Shown here: in pieces, positions 8,437-16,652 of the stretch
Layout: every line of letters starts with the position of its first letter
Position numbering within the stretch: the first letter of the stretch is position 1
Assembly: GCA_035403085.1 (NCBI GenBank)
Contig: DAONEM010000012.1
Coordinates: forward strand, 1-55,568
Length of the DNA: 55,568 bases
Direction: 5' to 3'
Origin: JAMOAD01 sp023621955
GTDB lineage: Bacteria; Acidobacteriota; Aminicenantia; JAMOAD01
Notes under the pieces: generated by a model
Database searches by the model: none
What the model was told of the DNA's origin: nothing
The model's input: only the letters and a program-made list of their open reading frames with translations
Program-made: the position numbers and the translations under genes

Positions 8437-9116
8437 TCTTCCACCTTGTAGCCGACCCCCCGGACGTTCTTGATCATATCGCCGGCGGGGCCGAGTTTCT
8501 CCCTGAGATGCTTGATATGGACATCCACGGTCCTGTCGAAGACGGTCTTCTCGTCTCCCCAGAGGTAGTCCAGGATCTTCTCCCGGGGGAAGACCCACCC
8601 TCTCTTCTTGACCAGAAGCTTGAGAAGCTTGAACTCCGTCGCCGTCAGCTCCACCGTCCTCCCCTCCACCAAGACCTTATAGCGGAGAGTGTCGATGGTC
8701 AGGAGCCCGTCGCGAAGGGAGAGGCTCCCCCGCTCACGGTTCCCCTCCTGCCGTCTCAAAACCGCCTTGACCCGCGCCACAAGCTCTCTGGGGGAGAAGG
8801 GTTTCGTCACGTAGTCGTCGGCACCAAGCTCGAGTCCCAGGACCCTGTCGGTCTCCTCCCCCCGAGCGGTGAGCATGATGATGGGCAACGAGGAGCCCTC
8901 CTCTCCCCTCCGCAGAGTCTTGCAGATCTCGAAGCCATCCATGTCGGGAAGCATGAGGTCAAGAAGGAGAAGGGAGGGGCTCTCCCCCTTCAGGGATTCC
9001 AAAAAGGAGGCTCCGTCGGAGTAGGAGAGGACCCTGAACCCGTTCCGCTCCAGATGAAGCGTGATCAGGTCGACGATGTCCCTCTCATCCTCTACGATGG
9101 CGATGGTTTTGTTCAT
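8433..9116 (-). CDS. phoB: Phosphate regulon response regulator PhoB
   Basis: OmpR/PhoB-type regulator of 227 residues. The receiver domain has acidic residues Glu9/Asp10, phospho-acceptor Asp53 in LLLDLMLPD, and the lysine in VTKPFSPREL. The C-terminal winged helix carries the recognition region FDRTVDVHIKHLREKLG. It is the first gene of the phosphate cluster and overlaps phoR by 4 bp. PhoB against other OmpR-family regulators is decided by the pst-phoU neighbours. Confidence 0.94.
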   Translation of the reverse strand: MNKTIAIVEDERDIVDLITLHLERNGFRVLSYSDGASFLESLKGESPSLLLLDLMLPDMDGFEICKTLRRGEEGSSLPIIMLTARGEETDRVLGLELGADDYVTKPFSPRELVARVKAVLRRQEGNRERGSLSLRDGLLTIDTLRYKVLVEGRTVELTATEFKLLKLLVKKRGWVFPREKILDYLWGDEKTVFDRTVDVHIKHLREKLGPAGDMIKNVRGVGYKVEE

Positions 9117-9123
9117 CCCCTCT

Positions 9124-9153
9124 ATGGTAGAGGAAAGGGAAAGGATGAGTCAA
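9124..9153 (-). promoter_or_regulatory. Predicted sigma70 promoter of phoBR
   Basis: The -35 is TTGACT (9153-9148) and the -10 is TACCAT (9129-9124), with an 18-bp spacer. The expected start point is only one or two bases before the phoB ATG, so the message would be nearly leaderless. Confidence 0.55.
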
Positions 9154-9163
9154 GGAGATGGGA

Positions 9164-10027
9164 TCAGAGAAAGAGAAGGAGCTCCTTCAGTTCCCTCTTG
9201 GGAACGTGGTGAACCCCCTTCTCGTCCCTCCAGTACTTGACGCTCCCTTCCGGGCCTAGAGGTTCGAGGACGACCTCCTCCAAGGGGTATCCCAGCGCGA
9301 TGACAAGGAGAATCTCGAAGTGTTCCGGGAGTTCACACTCCCTTCTGAGAGCCTCCCTGTCCACCGTGGCGATCATACACCCGCCCAACCCCTTTTCGAC
9401 GGCGCCCAGGAGCAGAGTCTGTGAGACGATCCCCTGGTCGTAACCGAAGTTTTGGGAGACCCTCTTGTCCCCTAAGACGACGATGTAACCGCTTGGCCTC
9501 TCTCCCTCCACGGGCCCCTGCCAATCCTTCAGGTAGGCCGCCCAACGCAGCTTCGGGAAGATCCTCTCGTTGGACTCCCTCTTCCAGGAGAGGAGGTACT
9601 TCAGGGGTTGAAGGTTCGCTGCGGAAGGGGTAAGACGGGCAAGCTCAACGAGGTCGAGAAGCACTTCCCGGGAGATCTCCCGCTCGCCGTGGAAACGACG
9701 GATGCTCCTGTTTTTCAAAACCAGCTCTTTCAGGCTCTTCACTCTTCCCTCCTTTTCCTTCCAGTTCCACCAGAGGCGGCTCTCCCGATCGGCGCCGGGG
9801 TTGCGAAGATCGTTGACCGCGCAACGGAAAGAGTAGAGCACACACCGGTCTTGGTGTTTTCCGGTGATCTCTTCGAGTCGCGCGTAGAGCTCTTCGGGAT
9901 CGCTCTCCCTCAGCTCTTGGAGTGAACGGATGCCGATCTTCCAGAGGTCTTCGCCGAGGCTGGGGCCGAGCCCGGCCACACGGGACAACGCCTTGACGAG
10001 AGCCTCCCTCCCCTTTGGGTTCCCCAT
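9164..10027 (-). CDS. Cdd1 helix-hairpin-helix / nitroreductase fusion protein
   Basis: Two domains in one 287-residue frame. Residues 1-90 match the small 'pathogenicity locus' (Cdd1) family: an HhH-like GLGPSLGEDLWKIGI, then DPEELYARL, DRCVLYSFRCAV and the terminal WWNWK. Residues 96-287 are an FMN-dependent nitroreductase: KNRSIRRFHGER phosphate-binding start, SAANLQPLKY, and a C-terminal GYPLEE segment. The two are normally separate proteins. A strong AAGGAGG followed by an in-frame GTG codon sits exactly at the domain junction, so a free nitroreductase may also be made. It follows the acyl-CoA synthetase gene by 9 bp and is the last gene of the gyrase transcript. The Cdd1 function is unknown. 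Confidence 0.85.
   Translation of the reverse strand: MGNPKGREALVKALSRVAGLGPSLGEDLWKIGIRSLQELRESDPEELYARLEEITGKHQDRCVLYSFRCAVNDLRNPGADRESRLWWNWKEKEGRVKSLKELVLKNRSIRRFHGEREISREVLLDLVELARLTPSAANLQPLKYLLSWKRESNERIFPKLRWAAYLKDWQGPVEGERPSGYIVVLGDKRVSQNFGYDQGIVSQTLLLGAVEKGLGGCMIATVDREALRRECELPEHFEILLVIALGYPLEEVVLEPLGPEGSVKYWRDEKGVHHVPKRELKELLLFL
9740..9754 (-). promoter_or_regulatory. Internal ribosome-binding site and GTG codon at the Cdd1-nitroreductase junction
   Basis: AAGGAGG occupies 9754-9748 on the minus strand, followed after five bases by GTG at 9742-9740, in frame with codon 96. The purine-rich bases also encode the linker (Lys-Glu-Gly-Arg), so the match could be chance. Its placement at the exact start of the nitroreductase domain argues for real use. 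Confidence 0.5.
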
Positions 10028-10036
10028 AGAAACCTC

Positions 10037-11815
10037 TCAGTAAAGCCGGTCGATGACCTTCTTGTACTTCTTCTCCACGAAGCTCCGCTTGACCTTCAGG
10101 GTCGGAGTGATCTCTCCCTTCTCGATGGAGAAGTCCTCCTCCAGGAGGGCTACCTTCTTGATCACCTCGAAGTCCGCCAGATCCGGGACCATCTTCTTGA
10201 TCTCCCTCAGGTAGAAGCGTTCAACCGAACTGTCGGAGCAGAAATCGGCCCGCCCGTGAAAACTCTTGTTCAGAATCTTCCCGATCTCCTCCATCTTCTC
10301 GAAGTCGGGAACCAGCAAGGCGGAGAGATACTTTCTCTCGTTTCCGATCAGAACAACGTTGCCCACGTAGGGGCTCTGCTTGATCCTCCCTTCGATGGGC
10401 TGGGGGGCGACGTTCTTCCCCCCTAGGGTAACGATGATCGCCTTCTTGCGGTCCGTTATGGAGAGGAACCCCTCGTTGTCAATGAAGCCGATATCCCCTG
10501 TCAGAAACCACCCTTCTTTGTTGAAGGCCTCCGCGGTCTCTTCGGGTTTCTTGTAGTATCCCTTCATGACGTTGGGCCCTTTGACGAGGATCTCCCCGTC
10601 TTCGGCGATGACAACCTCTTCACCGGGAATGGGCTTGCCCACCGTTCCGACCTTGAAGTCCTGGAAGGTGTTGACGGCGACCACCGGAGAGGATTCCGTC
10701 AAGCCATACCCCTCCAAGACGGGTAGCCCCATCTCGTAGAAGAACTCGGCGATCTTCTTCGGAAGAGCGGCCCCTCCGGAGATGAAAAAGCGAAACCTTC
10801 CGCCCAGGTTCTCCTTGACCTTCTTGAAAACGAGCCTGTCCGCAAGGCCATACTTGAACCGCAGGGAGTAGGGGAGCTTCTTCCTGGCCATCTCGAGGTG
10901 GAGCTTCTTCTCCGCCACAGAGAGGGACCAGAGGAAGAGGCTCTTCTTCGTTTGAGAGCCCGAGAGGGCCTTCTCCATGATCCGCGAATAGACCCTTTCG
11001 AAGAGCCTGGGGACCGAAACCATGACCGTTGGTTTGACATCGATCATGTTTTGGTTGACCTTCTCGATGCTCTCGGCGAAGGCGATGGTCGACCCTTTCC
11101 TCAAGTACCCGTGGACAACGGTCCTTTCCAGAATGTGCGAAAGGGGGAGGAAGGAGAAGCAGACGTCCCTCTCGGAAACATCCATGATCTCGCAGAGAAC
11201 GAAGACGTTGGCGAAGACGTTGGCGTGGGTGAGAACGACACCCTTGGGGATCCCTGTGGTCCCCGAGGTGTAGATGATCGTCGCCTCGTCCTGCCTGTCC
11301 AGAGTGGAGACCATGTCAACATAGTCATCTTCGGAGAGCCCTTTGCCGATCTCCTGAAGTCCCTTTAAAGAGAGGGCGTTCTCCGAGGGAGGAGGGTCTA
11401 GGAGGGAGACGAAGAGTTTGACGTTCTTCATCTGCTCCTTGATGCTCTTCACCTTCTCCCATTGGGCCTTGGAGGAGAAGAAAAGGACCTTGCTGTCCGA
11501 GTCCTCGGCGATATAGAGAACCTGGTCCGCCGGCAGGGTCGGATAGATGGGAACAACGATGGCTCCAAGGGAGAGAATGGCCAGATCCGAGACAACCCAC
11601 TCGTAGCAGGTGTCGGCCAGGATGACGACCTTGTCCCCCCTGCGAACGCCTACCTGTTGGAGACCCAGGGCCGCGGTGACAACGTCCCTTCGGAAGGTTT
11701 CCGTCGACACCGCCTGGTACTTTCGGTTTCTCTTGACCAGGAAGCGTCTCTCTCTTGGGTGCTTCTCCACCGCCTCCAGGAAGTTCCCGACAAGGGTCAG
11801 ATTAGGAATTACCAT
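10037..11815 (-). CDS. Long-chain fatty acid-CoA ligase (AMP-forming)
   Basis: Activates fatty acids to acyl-CoA through an acyl-adenylate. The 592-residue protein carries the P-loop IIYTSGTTGIPKGVVLTH (A3), the GYGLTE motif (A5), the TGDIG motif (A7) and DRKKAIIVTLGGKNVAPQPIE (A8/linker). The adenylation catalytic lysine would lie near the C-terminus in KVKR. It overlaps the end of gyrA by 14 bp, so it shares the DNA gyrase transcript. Its substrate could include fatty acids released by the patatin and thioesterase coded 9 kb away, but that link is speculative. Confidence 0.93.
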   Translation of the reverse strand: MVIPNLTLVGNFLEAVEKHPRERRFLVKRNRKYQAVSTETFRRDVVTAALGLQQVGVRRGDKVVILADTCYEWVVSDLAILSLGAIVVPIYPTLPADQVLYIAEDSDSKVLFFSSKAQWEKVKSIKEQMKNVKLFVSLLDPPPSENALSLKGLQEIGKGLSEDDYVDMVSTLDRQDEATIIYTSGTTGIPKGVVLTHANVFANVFVLCEIMDVSERDVCFSFLPLSHILERTVVHGYLRKGSTIAFAESIEKVNQNMIDVKPTVMVSVPRLFERVYSRIMEKALSGSQTKKSLFLWSLSVAEKKLHLEMARKKLPYSLRFKYGLADRLVFKKVKENLGGRFRFFISGGAALPKKIAEFFYEMGLPVLEGYGLTESSPVVAVNTFQDFKVGTVGKPIPGEEVVIAEDGEILVKGPNVMKGYYKKPEETAEAFNKEGWFLTGDIGFIDNEGFLSITDRKKAIIVTLGGKNVAPQPIEGRIKQSPYVGNVVLIGNERKYLSALLVPDFEKMEEIGKILNKSFHGRADFCSDSSVERFYLREIKKMVPDLADFEVIKKVALLEEDFSIEKGEITPTLKVKRSFVEKKYKKVIDRLY

Positions 11816-14264
11816 CTTCCAGCGCCTCGCTGCTCACCTTGGAGAGGGAGATGACCCTGTCTTCCTCTTTGGTAAGCTGGAAGAGCAAGACCCCTTGAGT
11901 GTCCCTTCCCTTGGGTTTCACCTGGTTGCTTTGAATCCTGAGGAGTTGTCCCTTCTCGGTGATGGCGATCACCTCGTCGTTCTCCAGGACGACCTCCCCT
12001 TCCACGACGTCCCCTCCCTTCTCGGTCAGGTGGATTCCCCGCACCCCCATGGACCCTCGGGAGTATCCACGGAAAAGGTCCAGCCCGCTCTTCTTGCAGA
12101 GGGCCTTCTCGGTGACGAGGAAGAGGAACCCTTCGGGGATCACCTTCCGGGCGCCGAGAACGGAGTCCTCATCGGCCATACGGATCCCGATGACTCCGGC
12201 GGCGTTTCTCCCCATCTCCCGGACCTGGGAGACGTCAAAGCGGAGAACCTTCCCTTTCCGTGTGTAAAGGACGACCTCCTCTTTCCCGCTCTCCAAAAGA
12301 ATGACATCTTTCACCTCATCCCCTTCGTTGAGCCCGGCGGCGATGATCCCCGCGCTTCGGGGGTTGGAGAATTCGTTCAAGGCCGTTCTCTTGGTGATTC
12401 CATTCTTGGTGACGAAGAGGAGGCTCTTGGGATCTGTGAAGTTGCGAACGTTGATGAGAGAGGCCACCCTCTCGTCTGGTTGAAGGTTGATGAAGTTGAT
12501 GAGGGGCCTTCCCTTGGCGGCCATCCCCGTCTCGGGAATATCGATCGTCCGGATCCAGTAGGCTCTTCCCTGGTTCGTGAAGACGATGAGGTAGTCGTGG
12601 GAGGAGGCGCAGAAGAGTGCCCTGACGCCGTCTTCGTCCCGAACCTCGATCCCCTTCTGTCCCTGGGTGTTCCGGTTCCTGGGGGTGCAGGAGGAGAGAG
12701 GGGTCCGTTTGACATACCCAGAACCGGTATAGACGATCACGAACTGCTCCTCTTTGACGTAGTCTTCCCAGGAGCCCTCTTCGAGCTTCCCGAGGAGTAT
12801 CTCGGTCCGACGACCGTTGTCGTACTTCTCCTTCACCTCAGAGAGCTCTTTGCGGATGATCTCGTCCACCAGTCTGGGGTTGGCGATGACCTCGCGCAGG
12901 TAGGCGATCTGTCTGATGAGCTCCTCGTACTCCCGGTCGATCTTGTCCCTCTCCAGGCTGGTAAGCCTCTGCAGCTGCATGTCCAGAATGGCTTTTGCCT
13001 GGATCTCGGTGAGGCCCAGCCTCTCCTGAAGCCTCTTGTTCGCTTCGGGAACGCTGGCGGAGCTCTTGATCAGGGCGACGACCTCATCGATACAGTCCAG
13101 GGCCTTTCGCAAACCTTCCAGAATATGGGCCCGGGCCTCACACTTCTTCAGCTCGAACTTACACCGGCGAAGGACGACCTCCCTCCGGTGGGAGAGGAAG
13201 AAACGGAGCATCTCCAAGAGGGTCAACTGCTTCGGTTTTCCGTCGGCGATGGCCAGGAAGGTGATTCCGAAGTTCAGCTCCATGGGGGTCAACTTGAAGA
13301 GTTTGTTCAGGAGAAGCTGCGGGGGCATCTCCTTCTTCAACTCGATGACGATCCTCATTCCATCCCGGTCGCTCTCGTCGCGAAGGTTGGAGATCCCTTC
13401 GATCTTCTTGTCGTGAACGAGCTGGGCGATCTTCTCGACCAGTGTGGACTTGTTGACCGTATAGGGAATCTCCTTGACGATGATCTTCTGGTTCCCCTTC
13501 TTGTCGACCTCGATCAGGGTCTTCGCCCTCATGAGGACACTTCCCTTCCCCGTCCTGTAGGCCTGGAGGAGCTCGTCGCTCCGGTAGGCGATCCCCCCGG
13601 TGGGGAAGTCCGGCCCTTTGACGATCTTGAGGAGCTCGTCCAGCGTCGCTTCCTTGTTGTCGATCAGGAAGATGACCGCCTCAAGAACCTCTCCCAGGTT
13701 GTGGGGAGGGATGTTTGTGGCCATCCCGACGGCGATGCCGGAGGTTCCGTTGACCAGAAGGTTCGGAATCTTCGTGGGAAGGACCGCCGGCTCCTTGAGG
13801 GAGCCGTCGTAGTTGGGGAAGAAATCGACCGTGTCCTTGTCCAGGTCCTTGAGCAATTCCTCGGTCAAGGCGGCCATGCGAACCTCTGTGTACCTGGCGG
13901 CGGCCGGCGGGTCCCCGTCGATGGAACCGAAGTTCCCCTGCCCGTCCACGAGAGGGTAGCGGAGGGAAAAATCCTGGGCGAGCCTGGCGATGGCGTCGTA
14001 GACGGCCATGTCTCCGTGGGGGTGGTACTTACCTATGACGTCTCCCACGATACGGGCCGATTTCTTATAGGCTTGGTTGTGGAAGGTTCCCGTCTCGTGA
14101 AGGGAGAAGAGAATCCTCCTGTGAACGGGCTTCAGCCCGTCCCGAACGTCTGGGATAGCCCGTCCGACGATGACGCTCATGGCGTAGCTCAAGTAGGAGA
14201 CTTTCACCTCCGACTCGATGTCGACGGCCTCTATGTTCTGATCGAAGAAAAGGGACTTGTCCAT
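11802..14264 (-). CDS. gyrA: DNA gyrase subunit A
   Basis: Breakage-reunion subunit of gyrase, 820 residues. The N-terminal winged helix contains GKYHPHGD and the active-site tyrosine in AARYTEVRM. A six-bladed C-terminal beta-pinwheel follows from about residue 500. Two departures are visible: the residue equivalent to E. coli Ser83 is Met86 (GDMAVYD), and the GyrA box, usually QRRGGKG, reads NTQGQKG. It begins 12 bp after gyrB and overlaps the acyl-CoA ligase. Pairing with gyrB beside recF-dnaN-dnaA supports gyrase rather than topoisomerase IV, but the altered box leaves some doubt about wrapping activity. Confidence 0.95.
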   Translation of the reverse strand: MDKSLFFDQNIEAVDIESEVKVSYLSYAMSVIVGRAIPDVRDGLKPVHRRILFSLHETGTFHNQAYKKSARIVGDVIGKYHPHGDMAVYDAIARLAQDFSLRYPLVDGQGNFGSIDGDPPAAARYTEVRMAALTEELLKDLDKDTVDFFPNYDGSLKEPAVLPTKIPNLLVNGTSGIAVGMATNIPPHNLGEVLEAVIFLIDNKEATLDELLKIVKGPDFPTGGIAYRSDELLQAYRTGKGSVLMRAKTLIEVDKKGNQKIIVKEIPYTVNKSTLVEKIAQLVHDKKIEGISNLRDESDRDGMRIVIELKKEMPPQLLLNKLFKLTPMELNFGITFLAIADGKPKQLTLLEMLRFFLSHRREVVLRRCKFELKKCEARAHILEGLRKALDCIDEVVALIKSSASVPEANKRLQERLGLTEIQAKAILDMQLQRLTSLERDKIDREYEELIRQIAYLREVIANPRLVDEIIRKELSEVKEKYDNGRRTEILLGKLEEGSWEDYVKEEQFVIVYTGSGYVKRTPLSSCTPRNRNTQGQKGIEVRDEDGVRALFCASSHDYLIVFTNQGRAYWIRTIDIPETGMAAKGRPLINFINLQPDERVASLINVRNFTDPKSLLFVTKNGITKRTALNEFSNPRSAGIIAAGLNEGDEVKDVILLESGKEEVVLYTRKGKVLRFDVSQVREMGRNAAGVIGIRMADEDSVLGARKVIPEGFLFLVTEKALCKKSGLDLFRGYSRGSMGVRGIHLTEKGGDVVEGEVVLENDEVIAITEKGQLLRIQSNQVKPKGRDTQGVLLFQLTKEEDRVISLSKVSSEALEDGNS

Positions 14265-14276
14265 AACTCTCTCCCG

Positions 14277-16652
14277 TTAAATGTCCAGGTTTCTTACTTC
14301 TAAGGCGTTCTCCTCGATGAAGCTCCGGCGCGGAGCGACGGCGTCACCCATGAGGACCGAAAAGAGGCCGTCCGCCCCGAGGGCGTCGACGAGGGAGATC
14401 CTCTTCAGTCGCCTCTTCATGGGATCCATGGTGGTCTCCCAGAGCTGTTCGGGGTTCATCTCTCCAAGGCCTTTGTACCTCTGAAGGTAGATCCCCTTCT
14501 GGGCCAACTCCAGGATTCTCGAGGCCAACTCCTCTTCGTGGAGAACCGTTTCGCTGTGACCTCCCATACGGATCCCGTAGGGGGCCTCTCCGTGCTCTTC
14601 CTTGACTCTCGCTATCTCTTGGAGGGCGCCGATCTCGGGAGAATCGAGGTAGTGCTGGTCGATCTTCACCCGAATCTCCACCCCGTTGTCGTCCAGCAGG
14701 ATCACCACGTTCTCCTCGTTCCCTTCGACCCTGTACCCCTCCCGCTCCAACCTCTCCGCCAAATCCTTGAAGAGGGTGTCGTACCCGTTGCCGTTCCTCC
14801 CCTTCATAAAGAGGAGGATCGTCTCGACCAAGGCCATGGGAATCCGGCGGACGATGAGGTCTTGCTGGTACTTCTCCTTGTGGAGGAGCTTCCTGACGTA
14901 GCCCCGAAGCTCATCCCCCTTCATCTTGTAACCGGAAGAGAAGGTCAGTTCTCCGTTCTCCTCTATCCGCTTGAGGAGAAACTGCTCCAGCTCCTTTTCA
15001 TCCTTGAGGTAGGTCTCCTCTTTTCCCATCTTCATCCTGTAGAGAGGAGGCTGGGCGCTGTAGAGAAAGCCGTTTTCCACGAGGCCCTTCATCTTCCTGA
15101 AGAAGAAGGTCAAGAGCAGAGTCCGGATGTGAGATCCGTCCACGTCGGCGTCGGTCATGATGATGATCTTATGGTAACGGAGCTTCTCGATGTTGATGTC
15201 TTCGTCCCCCATTCCGCTTCCGAGGGCGGCGATGAGACACTTGATCTCCAGGTTGGCCAGAACCTTATCGTCTGTGGCCTTCTCGATGTTGAGAATCTTT
15301 CCCCTCAAGGGGAGAATCGCCTGAAAGCGGCGGTCCCGTCCCTGCTTGGCGGAGCCACCGGCGCTCTCTCCCTCGACGATGAAGATCTCGCTCTTCGCTG
15401 GATCCCTCTCCTGACAGTCCGCGAGTTTCCCGGGGAGGTTGAGCCCTCCGTTGAGCTCGGATTTTCTCCTGGCCAACTCCTTGGCGTGACGGGCCGCTTC
15501 GCGGACCCGGGCGGCGTCGACGATTCTTCCCACAACCTTCCTCGCCACCATGGGGTTGTTCTCAAGGTAGTTGTAGAGAGCCTCGTTGACAAGAGATTCG
15601 ACGACTCCCTTCACCTCGCTGTTGCCGAGCTTGGTCTTCGTCTGTCCCTCGAACTGGGGTTCCCGAAGCTTGATGCTTATGACCGCGGTCATCCCCTCCC
15701 GGACGTCGTCGCCGGAGATTTCGAACTTGATCCCTTTGTTGAGGCCGAACTTCTCCATGTAGGTGTTGATGGCCCTGGTGACACCGGCTTTGAATCCGGA
15801 GAGGTGGGTTCCCCCTTCGACGGTGTTGATGTTGTTGACGAAGGAGTAGAGAAGCTCGGTGTAGGAACCCGTGTATTGGAGGGAAATTTCTACTTTGAGG
15901 TCATCCTTCTCTCCGCTGAAGCTGATGACATCGTCGAAGAGAACCTGTTTGCTCTTGTTGAGATACCTGACGAACTCTTCGAGACCGCCCTCGTAGTGGA
16001 AGGTCTCCTGCTTGTTCGTACGCAGATCGTTCATCTCGATCCGAATTCCCCTGTTGAGGAAGGCCAGCTCACGGATTCTTGCCTGAAGGATCTCGTAGTT
16101 CAGCTTGGTTGTTTCGAAGATCTCGTCGTCGGGCCAAACCGTCACCTTGGTCCCCGTCAGCTGGGTGTCCCGAACGGGCTTGACCGGGGCCACAGGGATT
16201 CCCCTTCGGTATTTCTGGACCCAGACCTTTCCGTCCCTCATCACTTCCACGGAGAGTTGGTTGGAAAGGGCGTTGACAACGGAGACACCCACGCCGTGAA
16301 GACCGCCGGAGACCTGGTAGGCCTTCTTATCGAACTTCCCGCCGGCATGGAGGACCGTCAGGACAACCTCAAGGGCGCTTCGGCCCTCCTCGGGGTGGAT
16401 GTCCACTGGGATTCCCCGCCCGTTGTCCTCAACGGTGAAGCTGTTGTCTTCGTTAAGGGTTAAGGTGATCTTGTCGCAGTACCCGGCGAGGGCCTCGTCG
16501 ATGGAGTTATCCAGGACCTCGTAGACAAGGTGGTGAAGTCCCTGAACCCCGGTGCTGCCGATGTACATAGCCGGTCTCTTCCTGACCGGTTCAAGCCCTT
16601 GTAGTACGACAATATCCTTCGCCGTGTATTTTTCGTTTTGTAAGGTATCCAT
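14277..16652 (-). CDS. gyrB: DNA gyrase subunit B
   Basis: ATPase subunit of gyrase, 791 residues. It has the GHKL motifs VLDNSIDEAL, ENDGRGIP-type DNGRGIPV and GGLHGVGVS, the transducer domain, and the TOPRIM region with EGESAGGSAKQGRDR and the metal-binding DADVDG. The C-terminus carries QRYKGLGEMNPEQLWETTMDP and a terminal RNLDI. A TTG one codon earlier is also open, but the ATG at 16652 has GGAGG four bases before it and overlaps the recF stop (TGATG). Confidence 0.97.
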   Translation of the reverse strand: MDTLQNEKYTAKDIVVLQGLEPVRKRPAMYIGSTGVQGLHHLVYEVLDNSIDEALAGYCDKITLTLNEDNSFTVEDNGRGIPVDIHPEEGRSALEVVLTVLHAGGKFDKKAYQVSGGLHGVGVSVVNALSNQLSVEVMRDGKVWVQKYRRGIPVAPVKPVRDTQLTGTKVTVWPDDEIFETTKLNYEILQARIRELAFLNRGIRIEMNDLRTNKQETFHYEGGLEEFVRYLNKSKQVLFDDVISFSGEKDDLKVEISLQYTGSYTELLYSFVNNINTVEGGTHLSGFKAGVTRAINTYMEKFGLNKGIKFEISGDDVREGMTAVISIKLREPQFEGQTKTKLGNSEVKGVVESLVNEALYNYLENNPMVARKVVGRIVDAARVREAARHAKELARRKSELNGGLNLPGKLADCQERDPAKSEIFIVEGESAGGSAKQGRDRRFQAILPLRGKILNIEKATDDKVLANLEIKCLIAALGSGMGDEDINIEKLRYHKIIIMTDADVDGSHIRTLLLTFFFRKMKGLVENGFLYSAQPPLYRMKMGKEETYLKDEKELEQFLLKRIEENGELTFSSGYKMKGDELRGYVRKLLHKEKYQQDLIVRRIPMALVETILLFMKGRNGNGYDTLFKDLAERLEREGYRVEGNEENVVILLDDNGVEIRVKIDQHYLDSPEIGALQEIARVKEEHGEAPYGIRMGGHSETVLHEEELASRILELAQKGIYLQRYKGLGEMNPEQLWETTMDPMKRRLKRISLVDALGADGLFSVLMGDAVAPRRSFIEENALEVRNLDI

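Noticed and set aside
11610..14303. An 897-codon open frame on the plus strand opposite gyrA
   Set aside because: It is antisense to a fully conserved gyrA, has no recognisable domain, and arises from the GC-rich, purine-biased coding strand.
14538..16463. A 641-codon open frame on the plus strand opposite gyrB
   Set aside because: Antisense shadow of gyrB with no domain.
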